From: Argopecten irradians
Lineage: Eukaryota; Mollusca; Bivalvia; Pectinida; Pectinidae
Reading direction: 5' to 3'
NCBI RefSeq assembly: GCF_041381155.1
Contig: NC_091145.1
Span: 36,347,882 to 36,411,881, forward strand
Length of the DNA stretch: 64,000 bases
A program made the translations under genes and the position numbers. The notes beneath the pieces are model-generated. The model was given only the letters and a program-made list of their open reading frames with translations, was not told the DNA's origin and searched no databases. The stretch's first letter is position 1. Each line of letters opens with the position of its first letter. This document shows positions 26,840-38,509 of this stretch, piece after piece.

Positions 26840-29800
26840 AGCCATTTTGGGTCACAGACACGGCCACTTAACACCCATTGTCATGAAACAATAGACAGAC
26901 CAGATTTAACAGACTTCCGCTCACTGGTGATAAGGCACAGAATCGGCCAGAATATACAATGGTAATGTTTATTGTTCACGTCATTCAAACACGTGCACAA
27001 GAGGCACATACATGTGCAAGACATGGTTATTTGATTAAAGAAATACACGTGCAAGTCAAGAATACGCCACCAGAAAGGGTATTGCGTTTATCGGGAGTTA
27101 AATCCTGGTCTCCTATATTTTATGACTATATGATATTCGCTCCTCAGCTGAGGTATGAATCAGTAAATCTGTACAATATCTTTGAATAGCCTCTCTGTGC
27201 CACATTGAAAGAAAACCTTCCATTTTATAGGTCGATGTTGTTCTCTTGTTTCAAAATGACAGATTCCTTAACGAGAGTGATAAGCCATGTTTACTGATGG
27301 ACAAAAGGGTGTGAGTGTTAGTAATATCTCCATCAGCGATGGATGGATTCAAGACACATTACTTAAGCCATCATTGAGATATATGGGTCTTATCTGTCAG
27401 GAATGGACAGATAAAATATAGTATCATATGGGCAAATGCACCAAACGGCAAAACTTTTGAAAGGACTAGCAATGGTCACTGAGCAACACTTAGTAATGAC
27501 GTTGGGTTGGCCATGCTATCACAGAGAGGCAAAGACTGTCAACAATGACGTCAGGATGGACTAGAAGTATGCATCACCAGGCTCCAGCATCATGAAGCAA
27601 TCTTAGACCTAGCCATGCAGAAATGACGAAACTTTTTGTAACATCATCTTTGATTTGCTAAGTCTAAACTTAAGACAGTTTTGGATTTTTCGTGATCCTG
27701 AGACCTACAGTGACGTGAAAATGCACAAGCAAAGATGCATGTGAAAATCAAAGCTGTCGAAATGAGACCAGAATGGACTATAGTATAGTAAGAAGGATGC
27801 TATACGCGAACTGGGGAAGCCTTAGGTACTGTGATCATATAACAGGATACAGAGGTCCGAAATAACTTATAGCAATGGTCATAGTGATGGTGCCGGGGTT
27901 AAATTAGGGGATATAGGGGCCATAGAATTGACGAACGGGTTAGAAAAACAAGCAAACCAAGATGGGTTTTTATAATAACGCAGTACAATATCGTCTTTGT
28001 ATTTCATCTACAAATCTTGCATATATCGATTTCTGGTCATCTTGACCACAACCTCGCCGATAAAAATTGGCTTCAGTGATATCGCTGAGCTAATCATTGC
28101 TCTCTCTCTCTCTATAATACATGATATGATATATATAGTTGTGCTATTAAGGGAAGGTGGGTTGGTGTAATGGGGAGGGTAGGAATTGGAGGTGTTTATT
28201 AGTATTATGGTTTAAGACTCTGTTTATACTAGTGAATTTTTGAAGCCGCCATTTTCCTGACAAGGTCAAAAAGGACTGTGTATGCTTTTATAAAGTCGAA
28301 TCCGTTTAAACCAGCGCTCCAACTACACGATATAAACACTAATAAACATAATGTCATGGTTATTTGGTGACAGAAATATGTACTGAATCCTGTGAAGTGA
28401 ACAATGTTTTGCATATTTTGCCAAAATTTACAAATAACACAACAATCTACGTGTCACCAGTAATATGTAATGTTAGGATGGGTGTATAGACACTTTATAT
28501 TAACTAAGTTATGTTTAATTACACAAAATCAGTGATATATAGGAAAACGGCAAATAAAGTGTTTAAACAGGGTCTTAAATTTATCATATTATGTAATCGT
28601 GGTCGTTTTGTGTGTCTCGATAAAGGGGCAGATCGCCTCGAAAATTTGACATTTTTTTTGTCTACACGGTTGGAATTACTTCTTTGTCCCGCACTTCATG
28701 ATATGTATATTCCCATTGAATTATGGTAAAACATACATTTTGGAATGGATGTGTGTGACGAACGTGCGATGTGTCAGTCATAACATGGCTTTAGTAATTA
28801 ATAATGTGTTTTAGATATGTATTTTCTTACACGACAATTCGTAACAATGCTCTAATGGTCCTGACAATACATATAGTACACTTAGTCCCCTTGTCACTAA
28901 TACGTCATAATATTTACAGTAAATATATACTACTCACTACACACACAAACTAACTGAACTGTGTACGAGGTCACTCTACTAGCCGTCATACGGAATCTCA
29001 CATCACTATTATTACGGGATATTAATCTAAAAACATACGGGTTAATATTTATATTTATAATCACGGCAGTAGCTCATTGATGTAAACAAGGAGCCGAGTT
29101 AAAAGGTTCGCAGCGGAATCATCATAAGTAGATTAGACATTCCTTGAGATTTGTATCGGATAATTATCTCCCGGGTCAGCCACACACGAGTAACACCTCG
29201 CCACAAACAATCTGCTCGCCACAGATACTACATTGGTCACGGAAATACCAAAACACGATCTACTCTTGTTTCAAGTGGCGCCAACATGTTGAAGTTTTCT
29301 TACATGCTGACTAACATTCCTCGTTCTAAGTACACGATTATCTGACACAAAATAACGCGTTTGTTTAATATCAGCCATCATATCTTAATTCTAGCGTCAC
29401 TCAATTAAATCCCGAATGGTTGTTAATGCTACTCTGGTGACGATCTGTGTTTCGGGGCTCGCCACAAACATCAGCCTTATTATTTATACAATGTTATAGT
29501 GTACTCGTACTGAGGATAAGGGAATCAAGTAATGCGCGCCCTTAAGACTGAATCTGTTAATTTGTCCATATACAGAAAGTTTCATTGCTTTCATGAAAAG
29601 ATGATATTACAAAATAATCTAACAAAATTAACTAAAGTGTCTTGCTGTTTAGAAATTCGTGCTGAATGTATTCGCTTCAAGGTTTCCTCATCAATGTCTG
29701 ACCTCGCAGAAAACATTGAATACCACGTAATTGCATATTCTATATTGCTTGGTTTTGGTATTGCCGATAATATCATAATAAACCTATGTCCCAAAGTGAG

Positions 29801-30400
29801 AACACTGTCCCAGAAAAAGCATCAATTTGTTTACGACAAACCCTCAGCAGCTACAATACATTCCAGTGGCACGTGAAGAGACCATTGAAGTGATACATTT
29901 ACACATAGAGGGGGTCTTCAGCATCACGTTTTAAGTGCAATATCTTCAACAAATGGAAAATTCATGCAGCGGCCAAAGATCTTACTGTCCAGTAATGCTG
30001 ATCATTCTGAAATGTTCTTGGTATGTTGGGGAAATGTTATGTCACACATATACCAAGTTATTTTGTACGCCAAACGTACTGATAAGAAACGGTCACAAAA
30101 TAGAAATATTAATCGTCACACATTCGCTGGCCTTACAAAGATATAATGAGATTTGCATAGTACGACTACTAAACACTACCATGTAGGACTAATGCTATTT
30201 GACTCGCCAAATTTCCCCCTGGATTGTATATAATACATACCAAGTAGTTCACCAAAGTGACCACGAATCGCCGGAACTGTATCGTCTTGTGACTTCCCCA
30301 GTGGCCGGAAACGTGGAGACCAATGTCCAGCAGTCTGAAGAACATACATAGATCAAGATACCGGGATCGATGGTCATAGGGCCTGTTATTAGGGATCAAT
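26840..30400. other. Gene-poor stretch
   Basis: No supportable gene. A short CT-dinucleotide run lies at about 28099-28113. Open frames are short and on both strands without consistent splice signals. Confidence 0.45.
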
Positions 30401-30414
30401 ACACTCCCCTTAGA

Positions 30415-30950
30415 TCAGCAGCGCCATCTTGCGTCCAGCATTGTAACGTCAGTCGGTTCAGTGGTGATAACTCGTGCAGATCTTTTTATCTTTTCAACGA
30501 TTGCCAATATACTGCATGTAGGGAAATCGATTTGGAGTGGAAGCTTGCCTTGTGGTGTGTCTATAGACGTAAGTGGTCCTACATACACTCCAAACAAACG
30601 AAGTTTTATTGTCTACAGTTTCACTATCAGACGAAACATCACTGGTTTTGCTATCTCATGTCGGAATTCACTTCACTCAGCTTTTCTTTTCAACATATTA
30701 TTGACATTGTATTCAACTGCGAAAACAACTACCGGACCATTTCCAATTCTTAACTCAATTTGTATTTTGTGTTCGAAATCTAAAGGGAAAACGAAAAGCA
30801 ATAACTTTTCTAAAGTAAAGGAAATTGGTATTGGTTTCGTTGTTTTTGTCGCATATGTTACCATTGTTGCTGCCTTTGCTGTAGCATTTGTAGATGATAC
30901 TGATGATGAATGGATATTGGTAATGTTTTTGGTGGTGTCGCTGAAAATAT
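30415..30950 (-). pseudogene. Possible decayed coding frame with two internal stops
   Basis: Read on the minus strand, one frame runs from about 30950 to 30415 with only two stop codons (TGA near 30672 and TAG near 30625) in roughly 175 codons, and the flanking residues look protein-like on both sides (for example IELRIGNGPVVVFAVEYN before and GVYVGPLTSIDTPQGKLPL after). Both stops could arise from CGA or CAG by C-to-T changes. The family is not recognised. A plus-strand frame of 169 codons (30461-30970) overlaps it, so strand and even coding status are uncertain. Confidence 0.25.
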
Positions 30951-31135
30951 TCTTCAGATTGGTAGGTTAGAATGTAAATGGTCTGTCTGTCAAAATGGCG
31001 TCCACGCTCTATTCCTCAACGCAAATGACGTTTCAGTGACGTCCCATCCTCTTCCGGTGGAATGTTTGTTAATCAATTTCCCACTTTTTACATTTCCTAA
31101 ATAATTACCTTATCTCTTTAGTCTCGTCCCTGCAG

Positions 31136-31188
31136 GCTTATAATGTCGGACATTGACATAGAGATGGGGTCGCACCGCCGTCAAATCG
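31136..31188 (+). CDS. Candidate start-codon exon, unknown gene
   Basis: A 53-bp G/C-rich segment has near-ideal splice sites on both sides: a pyrimidine tract CTCGTCCCTGCAG before it and CG|GTGAGT after it. It contains ATG at 31143 followed by 15 open codons (MSDIDIEMGSHRRQI) and ends in phase 1. This looks like a second exon carrying the translation start. No downstream exon with matching phase could be identified with confidence, so the gene is not assembled. Isolated good splice-site pairs also occur by chance. Confidence 0.3.
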
Positions 31189-32052
31189 GTGAGTGACCTA
31201 GTCTGTCGGCCATTTTAAAGAAGCAGCCTACCAACTGGACCATTGCGACATAACGTCACACACCGACGACCTTTTGGTAAGATAGAGCTATAAGTTACCG
31301 AAACACAATACTAGATCAGCTTAACTCCCTCAATGAGGGTATCAAATGTGGCCTATGAGCACGATACAGAACAAAACTTACATGAAAAGCGACTAGTTCA
31401 GTAGCCTGTCAAATCTACCTACACACAATCAGACAGCGACAGCTTTCCCGATTTCTCCCGATACAATTGTACCATATTCACCACGTTTATGCATGGCGTA
31501 TGTGTCTAGTTGTAAAGTGTTAAGAGTTAAAATATAAATAACACATACGTACCTACGAAATTTTTTAATTGTAATTCATATAATGACCAAAGAATTATTC
31601 TATTTCGACAGCTAAACTCATTTATTCCACTCTCTGTCAATTTATTACTTTTTGGAAATATGAACACAAGAAAACGAATTAATCTTCATGCACACTCAGC
31701 AATATATCAAAGATACTCATAGATTTTAACTTCGTCCTTCTATTATTATCAAATATTTCCATATCTGCTTTACTCCCAACATCTTACTGGTTTTGTATTT
31801 ACACGTAAATTATATTTGTATAACCCTCCGATACTGACGACAAAAGAGAAACGAATATTCAAAGAAAGCCTAGAGTGACCAGGAGAAAGACAAACCGAAG
31901 ACAGGATGATATGAACATTGAGAAGTCGAAAGTTAAGAAAAGTGGTTTAGAACTTCTGTCGTCTTTATCGGAGGGGTAGATTTTAGATTTTAAAATAATA
32001 GTATATTACGAGTTGAAACTAACACTTTGAGGAGCATACTGGCTATAAAATA

Positions 32053-32106
32053 GCTCTCTCCCTCCCCCACCTCTCTCTTTCTCGCTCTTCCCTCACTCAC
32101 TGTCTC
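32053..32106. repeat. Pyrimidine-rich low-complexity tract
   Basis: A run of about 50 bases almost entirely of C and T (CTCTCTCCCTCCC-like), an imperfect CT microsatellite. Confidence 0.6.
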
Positions 32107-33141
32107 AAATACAACTTTATATATTATGTATATCTTTTCTTGTAAATGCCATCTTGTCTATGTAATTTGAACGGTTTTTTAAAATTTTTTTGGGATCGGG
32201 CTTTATATAAGTTGTATAACTTGTGCCCAATCCCATTGTACATTTTGCAATAAAATATGTTTAAATCAATACCTACGAAAGGCAACAGATCCTGAACTGT
32301 TATGTTTGTCATTGCTAATGACACCGACACTATTACTCCAATAATATTCAGATTAACTTATGGACAGCCATCAGTCGAGAACTTAGGGAATTTGAAGCAT
32401 GATCATTATAATACAACGCTATTTTCAATAGCATCATCACAAAAAATGCAATTACCAAGTGATGAAATCTTTCCTTGGGTTTCCCCTTGAACACCTTGTG
32501 ACTAAATGGTGATATTCACAAACTGGAAACAGATGATAGTAATTCGAGATGCACCTTTGGAAGGTCAGTAAAACTAGACACAAAATGAAACTAGGCTTAT
32601 TTATTTTTACAAATAATTCAACAATTAACTTGGCCACCAGATTATCACAAAAAAAAATCAATAAAATAATTATGTTAACATTGTGTTATATTTCTAATTT
32701 CTCCTGAGCTTTTCTCGGATTCTTTGTGGACGTCAGTATGTAATTACCCCGGGGGTATAATAACAATCTATTGCTCCACTACTGCATCCTGGTCTCTTTG
32801 TAACCGTACAAAATTACAGATTACAGTATCTTAATAATTCCAAAGGACAAAGGTTCACATGAACACTATCGCTTACATGTCTAGATATCAACAATAGAGG
32901 ACATGATGGGAAAATTACACCAACACCATACGTGAGGATCATCTACAAAAATGGTCTGGTCCACCGCAAAAACTGTAGATAATAGTTTACCATGACTACA
33001 TCATAGAATCGCCTCAAGGTTAAACCTTCTACTAAGATCGAACTAGAGAACTGTCATTTGTATTTAAGTCCAATATTGAACCTAGATAAAACACAAGAGA
33101 ATCGCCAACATGTTCAACAACATTATATATGTACCAAGACA

Positions 33142-33549
33142 ATGAGAGAGCATCGCCATGTCCAGTCATCTCGATTTGTAGATATTGCAATTAAGTACTT
33201 GAAAGAATTGCCACCCACATGCCCAAATATACTGTATGAGGAGACAGCACCAACCCCAGAGATTGGAACTCTGGCAAAAGTGAATGGTTATGAGGCCACT
33301 GAAAATTCGGTCAGGGGTTCAAAGCCGGTATATACTATCAGTCCGTTCTCATTTGTAAAACGTCAGACATTTCTGAAATACGATCAGTACGGATTACCAG
33401 ACATACTTGCTACTTACACAACAGAAACAGGATCTCGCCCAAATGTCAAATGTAAAGGTGTAGCTAATATTTCACCCAGAAGCCAGAAGAGAAGTTACCC
33501 ATATTTTCAAAATGACAGCTTCATGTCGCTGCACTTGCTATTTTATTGA
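33142..33549 (+). CDS. Uncharacterised open reading frame (135 aa from ATG)
   Basis: The frame is open for 181 codons from 33007 to the TGA at 33547-33549; the first ATG is at 33142, and an upstream exon joining in this frame is possible. Codon content looks coding-like rather than random: balanced charged residues and segments such as FVDIAIKYLKELPP and FVKRQTFLKYDQYGLPDI. There is no signal peptide, membrane segment or recognised domain. It may be a lineage-specific gene, an exon of a larger gene with the segment at 33632-33803, or a remnant of a mobile element. No function is proposed. Confidence 0.35.
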   Translation: MREHRHVQSSRFVDIAIKYLKELPPTCPNILYEETAPTPEIGTLAKVNGYEATENSVRGSKPVYTISPFSFVKRQTFLKYDQYGLPDILATYTTETGSRPNVKCKGVANISPRSQKRSYPYFQNDSFMSLHLLFY

Positions 33550-33631
33550 TTTTAGTTGAAATCATGGCAGATTTCCCATCCAAAATATTGGATAAGTACT
33601 TTTTATAAGATTTATACAATTTGATTTTCAG

Positions 33632-33803
33632 GACCGTGAAAATTTATTTCGATGAGAAAGTATTTAATATCCCACTAGGCATTTCGGCTGGCGCGTCCCA
33701 AACTGTAGCTTTGCTACTTTGGATGTTTCGTGAGACGAACGACGTCAGCAAGACGTATCTCATTCTTGCCGATTTGATGAGAAAATATGTCGATAGGAGG
33801 TGA
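33632..33803 (+). CDS. Candidate terminal exon downstream of the 33.1-kb frame
   Basis: A pyrimidine-rich acceptor (TTTGATTTTCAG) precedes 57 codons plus one base, open to a TGA at 33801-33803. The translation starts TVKIYFDEKVFNIPLG, has a hydrophobic middle (ASQTVALLLWMF) and ends LMRKYVDRR. It requires a preceding exon ending in phase 2. In the 33.1-kb frame a CA|GTACGG site near 33389 would fit that phase and frame but is not a strong donor. Unknown family. Confidence 0.25.
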
Positions 33804-34289
33804 AACAGATTCAACACACAAATCATTTCCCAGAAGCAAAACCAATATTTGGCAATAAACTGTCAGAGGAACCGAAATAAAACCCATACCCTACCGATGG
33901 TCGCAGATTATGATGAATCTCGAATAGCGCACGTGCGCACGTGCTAGACACCGATCACAGGGAAGTCCACTGGTTCAGGGACATATAATGTAATTACGAT
34001 AGACAGCCGTGGTATAACTCAGGGACACTAATTGGATTTCTGACCAGTCGTCGTCATACGGTCATCTAGCTCGGTATTACTGGACACAGCACTTAGTCCA
34101 GTCGGTACAATCACATCAGACACAGCACGAAAACAACATGTCCTTATTTGGACAATAAATAATCAGGACCACAACTTCTCGCAACAACCAGACATAAGCT
34201 CGTGACGCCGGGTTCAATGTAGCTTAATATAACTTATACGCACATAATGCACTCCCTCATTGACTTGAAAGGCTTTAACTTACGGGTAC

Positions 34290-34955
34290 AGATGGCGCCA
34301 ATTTACAATTTACAGGAACTGAAGGTACGAAATGTGCTAACCTTTATGTATGGAAGGCGCTAATTCATTGGCATAAAAAGCATCACTTACATCATTATGT
34401 ACTAAGTACTAAGTTATTGGCACGAAATGTGCTAACTTTTATTTTCAGAAGGCGCTAATTCATTAGCACAAAAGGCGCCAATTTACAAATACTAGGCGCT
34501 AATTCATTGGCAAGAAATGTGCTAACTTACATGTACGGAAGGCGCTTATTTATTGCCATAAAAGGCGCCAATTTACATGTAATGCGCTACTCCTTGGCAC
34601 GAAAGGTGCTAACCCACATGTAAGGAAAGCACTAATGAATTGGCAGATACTGTACACTGATCTATATGTACGGAAGGCGCTAATTCATGACATCAAAGCG
34701 CCAATTTACAGGTACTACGATCTAATTCATTCCCATGAAATGCGCTAACTTTCGAAGACTGTAGGCGCTAATTTATTGACGTCAGAAGCTAAATTACGAG
34801 AGTACGTACATGTGCTCACTCATTAGCACGAACGGTGCTAACCTACATGTTCGGAATGCGCCAACTTGCAGCGCCGATTTACAGGTATATTCAGAAGTCG
34901 TGAACTCGTTTTCACGAAAGGCACTATAACCCACATCTGCGAAAAGCGCAAGTAA
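34290..34955. repeat. Degenerate minisatellite of alternating GGCGC blocks
   Basis: About 660 bp of decayed tandem repeats in which blocks like GGCGCTAATTCATTGGCA alternate with GGCGCCAATTTACATGTA and with GAAATGTGCTAACTTACA. The unit of a full cycle is roughly 60-70 bp. Adjacent blocks are partly reverse complements (GCGCTAAT versus ATTGGCGC), so the array can fold on itself. It has no coding potential. Confidence 0.7.
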
Positions 34956-36544
34956 GGATAGAGCTTTATCTATCGTCATCAGATTATTTGTCGTACAGTT
35001 TATATCCGTTTCTCGTGGGAATTTAAATTATTTTGTGACACAAAAATATTTATCGAACGGCTCAGTGGCCTGTAACATAACTACAATACGGTCACGGCTT
35101 GTCAGATTATATGTTAAGCTGTCGGGAGATGAAATGGCTAGATAACGTTTGATGATGTTTGTGTCTAAGTGTAGTTACAGCAGTCGATCCCTATATAGTA
35201 TACTGTACATAAATATTATATACCTGTCGATACAGGGATAGGCCGCCAGTTCTGAAACGTCACTGTACTTACACTAAAATGATTTAGGTTCACAAACTTG
35301 TGTCGTCAACTCGTTTTAATTCACAGCCACATAAAAAATAATAAAATATTTTCTTCCTCATTAACTCACAAGATACGATAATCATTCAATTTACTTCCTT
35401 CTCATTGAAATTATACTCCCTTCGAAATCATTTCCTTGTAATTAGTTAATTATTGTGTAAAATCGGAACAGGAAACAATAAACGATAAGTAGGCTAGCAT
35501 TGTTAGAATATTAAATCCAACAAAAAAATTATCCAATACGTTGAAACGAATAACTTAATCTATGTATATATTAGGGGGGAGCTAATAATATAGGCAGGTT
35601 TAGCGGACTAGTGGGTAATATTCTTGATAATAATTTTTTCGTGGAACAAATGACCAATATCCATGTAGCATATACTTGTCATAATTGACAGATACAACTC
35701 ATAACTCAAGATGAATTGGAACTAAAGGGTACTATCGAAAATAACTGTAACCGTTGCTCACTTTGACTAGTCACTACCAAGAGGGTCGTTTCGGACCCCA
35801 TGGGCTTTTGCATACATGCGAACCCATTATAATGATTGTAATTCAGCTAGTCCAAATGACTTTTGACAACATGCAATAAACATAATTTTCTCTGATGTAG
35901 ATTAGGGTCTCAGTCATTTAAATTCATTAGCACGAATTCTAGTGGACAGAGGTCATCAGCCCTATCCCTAGGTGGGGCGGATGCTGGAGATTAATAATCA
36001 ATAGCGTACAGCACACGTGCGCGCGTGGACAAATGAACTGTTTTGGTTCACGAAGTAGCCTTACTAAGAACGTGCTTCAGATTGATGTTCAGGTTTGATT
36101 ACCATAGCCATCATCTTTCCCCGGTGTCAATAACAGTATCTAAAAGCCTCTTGATAACCCTATCTTATCTCACATACACAGATGTTCTCAAATCGTCAAT
36201 TAAATAGGAACAGAACGCTAACGATTTGTGAAACCTTAGATAGAAATATTAACCTTCATTGACAACGTTAACTTATACCAGTCACATAATGTAGTAAGAT
36301 CGTCCAGAAACGTCAGGTAAACCGACCGACAGACGGCAAGGTGACACGACTCACAAAGGTCACCATGGTCAATTAGCATATTCACAATACATAAATGACG
36401 CTTTACATTAACTCCACTAGCCACCGTATTGTCTTGTTGTCCAGATATAAATAGAAGTTAGCGTTACCTATCTTCCCCATCACGAACACCTGATCAGTCC
36501 GATTGTCAGGGCTATCCTTTGAAATCCATCTCACAGAAATCCTT
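34956..36544. other. A/T-rich stretch with no gene
   Basis: Nothing coding is seen. It contains the one-sided MITE relic at 35572-35610, listed separately. Confidence 0.5.
35572..35610. mobile_element. Relic of the TAGTCCGC palindromic MITE (right end)
   Basis: TAATAATATAGGCAGGTTTA followed by GCGGACTA matches the right half of the element inserted at 36919-37040. The left half is missing. Confidence 0.6.
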
Positions 36545-38047
36545 ATCATGAGAGTAAAGCCAGATCGGAAACATCTCTGAGAACCAGAACAGTACGTACC
36601 AGATTGGTAAAATCTCTGAGAACCAGAATAGTACGTATACTAGACCTGTAAAATATCTGAGAACCAGAATAGTACTAGATTGGTAAAATCTCTGAGAACC
36701 AGAATAGTACGTATACTAGATCGGTAAAATATCTGAGAACCAGAATAGTACGTAAACAAGATCGGTAAAATCTCTGAGAACCAGAATAGTACTAGATCGG
36801 TAAAATCTCTGAGAACCAGAATAGTACGTACTAGATCGGTAAAATCTCTGAGAACCAGAATAGTACGTACTAGATCGGTGAAATCTCTGAGAACCAGAAT
36901 AGTACGTATACTAGATCGTAGTCCGCTAAACCTTGCCTATGTTATTAGGCTTTTTTTCCCCTAATATATAGTCTATAGTCTATATATTAGGCAAATTTTT
37001 TTTTAAAAAGCCTAATAATATAGGCAGGTTTAGCGGACAACTAGATCGGTAAAATCTCTGAGAACCAGAATAGTACGTAAACTAGATCTGTAAAATCTTT
37101 GAGAACCAGAATAGTACGTATACCAGATCGGTAAAATCTCTGAGAACCAGAATAGTACGTATACTAGATCGGTAAAATCTCTGAGAACCAGAATAGTACG
37201 TAAACTAGATCGGTAAAATCTCTGAGAACCAGAATAGTACGTATAATAGATCGGTGAAATCTCTGAGAACCAGAATAGTACGTACTAGATCGGTAAAATC
37301 TCTGAGAACCAGAATAGAACGTAAACTAGATCGGTAAAATCTCTGAGAACCAGAATAGTACGTATAATAGATCGGTGAAATCTCTGAGAACCAGAATAGT
37401 ACGTACTAGATCGGTAAAATCTCTGAGAACCAGAATAGTACGTATACTAGATCGGTAAAATCTCTGAGAACCAGAATAGTACCAGATCGGTGAAATCTCT
37501 GAGAACAAGAATAGTACGTATACCAGATCGGTGAAATCTTTTTAGAACCAGAATAGTACGTATACCATATCGGTATAATCTCTGAGAACCAGAATAGTAC
37601 GTACTAGATCGGTAAAATATCTGAGAACCAGAATAGTACGTATACCAGATCGGTAAAATCTTTGAGAACCAGAACAGTACGTATACCAGATCGGTAAAAT
37701 CTCTGAGAACCAGAATAGTACGTAAACTAGATCGGTAAAATCTCTGAGAACCAGAATAGTACCAGATCGGTGAAATCTCTGAGAACCGGTACGTACTAGA
37801 TCGGTAAAATCTCTGAGAACCAGAAAAGTACGTATACCAGATCGGTAAAATCTCTCTGAGAACCAGAAAAGTACGTATACCAGATCGGTAAAATCTCTCT
37901 GAGAACCAGAATAGTACTAGATCGGTAAAATCTCTCTGAGAACCAGAAGTAGTATACCAGATCGGTAAAATCTCTCTGAGAACCAGAATAGTACGTATAC
38001 CACATCGGTAAAATCTCTGAGAACCAGAATAGTACTAGATCTGTAAA
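36545..38047. repeat. Minisatellite, 33-41-bp unit, about 35 copies
   Basis: A long array built on GTAAAATCTCTGAGAACCAG, then AATAGTACGTATACTAGATCG. Unit length varies with how much of the ACGTAT linker is present: full units are 41 bp and shortened units about 37 or 33 bp. A later block (37790-38000) carries an extra CT (CTCTCTGAG). Copies are very similar, so the array is young or actively homogenised. It is interrupted once by a palindromic element at 36919-37040. Minus-strand open frames here (FWFSEILPI-like repeats) are by-products. Confidence 0.92.
36919..37040. mobile_element. Palindromic MITE-like insertion inside the minisatellite
   Basis: About 122 bp with long inverted arms: TAGTCCGCTAAACC...GTTATTAGGC on the left and GCCTAATAATATAGGCAGGTTTAGCGGAC on the right in inverted form. 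The host unit sequence CTAGATCG occurs directly on both sides, and removing the element plus one copy restores an uninterrupted array unit. This is consistent with an 8-bp (or 9-bp) target-site duplication, as made by hAT-type transposases, although a repeat boundary cannot be excluded. No coding capacity. Confidence 0.75.
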
Positions 38048-38426
38048 TATGGACAGGTTTCGTGTTGTAAAGTCTGCTTTGTTCGCTAATATCACTTAGA
38101 CCACTACAGTATCTGTGTAAGACAGCATCCTCAAATAACAGGACAAGTATCTGGATGCATCCAATAAATGCATGCATATTTTACTATCTCTTGTAGAATG
38201 CATGAATGAGTTGAAATATTATGCACAGTTGACCAATTTACTAGTAAAATATTGGAAGTGGTGATGTTTTTGTCTATATTTCCGAGCAGTTATGCTCGAT
38301 ATAATTTCTTTCGTCCAAAAACAAAACGCATTAATCGTGATTTAGCTATAGAAACTTTCACATTGACATAGTCCTTGTGCAACCCCTACAAAAGAACTAT
38401 GATATATTACCCTATTGTGAATTGTA

Positions 38427-38508
38427 CCTGTCTATATTATTCTAGGCCTTTTCCCCTAACATAGTAGGCAAAATACCCACTAATGATATAGACAGGTTTA
38501 GCGGACTA
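38427..38508. mobile_element. Third, truncated copy of the TAGTCCGC palindromic MITE
   Basis: CCTGTCTATATTATTCTAGG on the left and GATATAGACAGGTTTAGCGG then ACTA on the right are inverted copies of each other and match the element at 36919. The outer TAGTCCGCTAAA of the left arm is missing. Confidence 0.65.
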
Positions 38509-38509
38509 C

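Noticed and set aside
30461-30970. 169-codon plus-strand ORF as a membrane protein
   Set aside because: The hydrophobic stretch comes from A/C-rich codons on the opposite strand, where the frame looks more protein-like; no splice or start evidence.
36545-38047. A CRISPR-like array
   Set aside because: The repeats are contiguous minisatellite units without unique spacers, in a eukaryotic genome.
37326-38177. Minus-strand ORFs with FWFSEILPI-type repeats
   Set aside because: They are translations of the minisatellite; frames shift at each variable-length unit.
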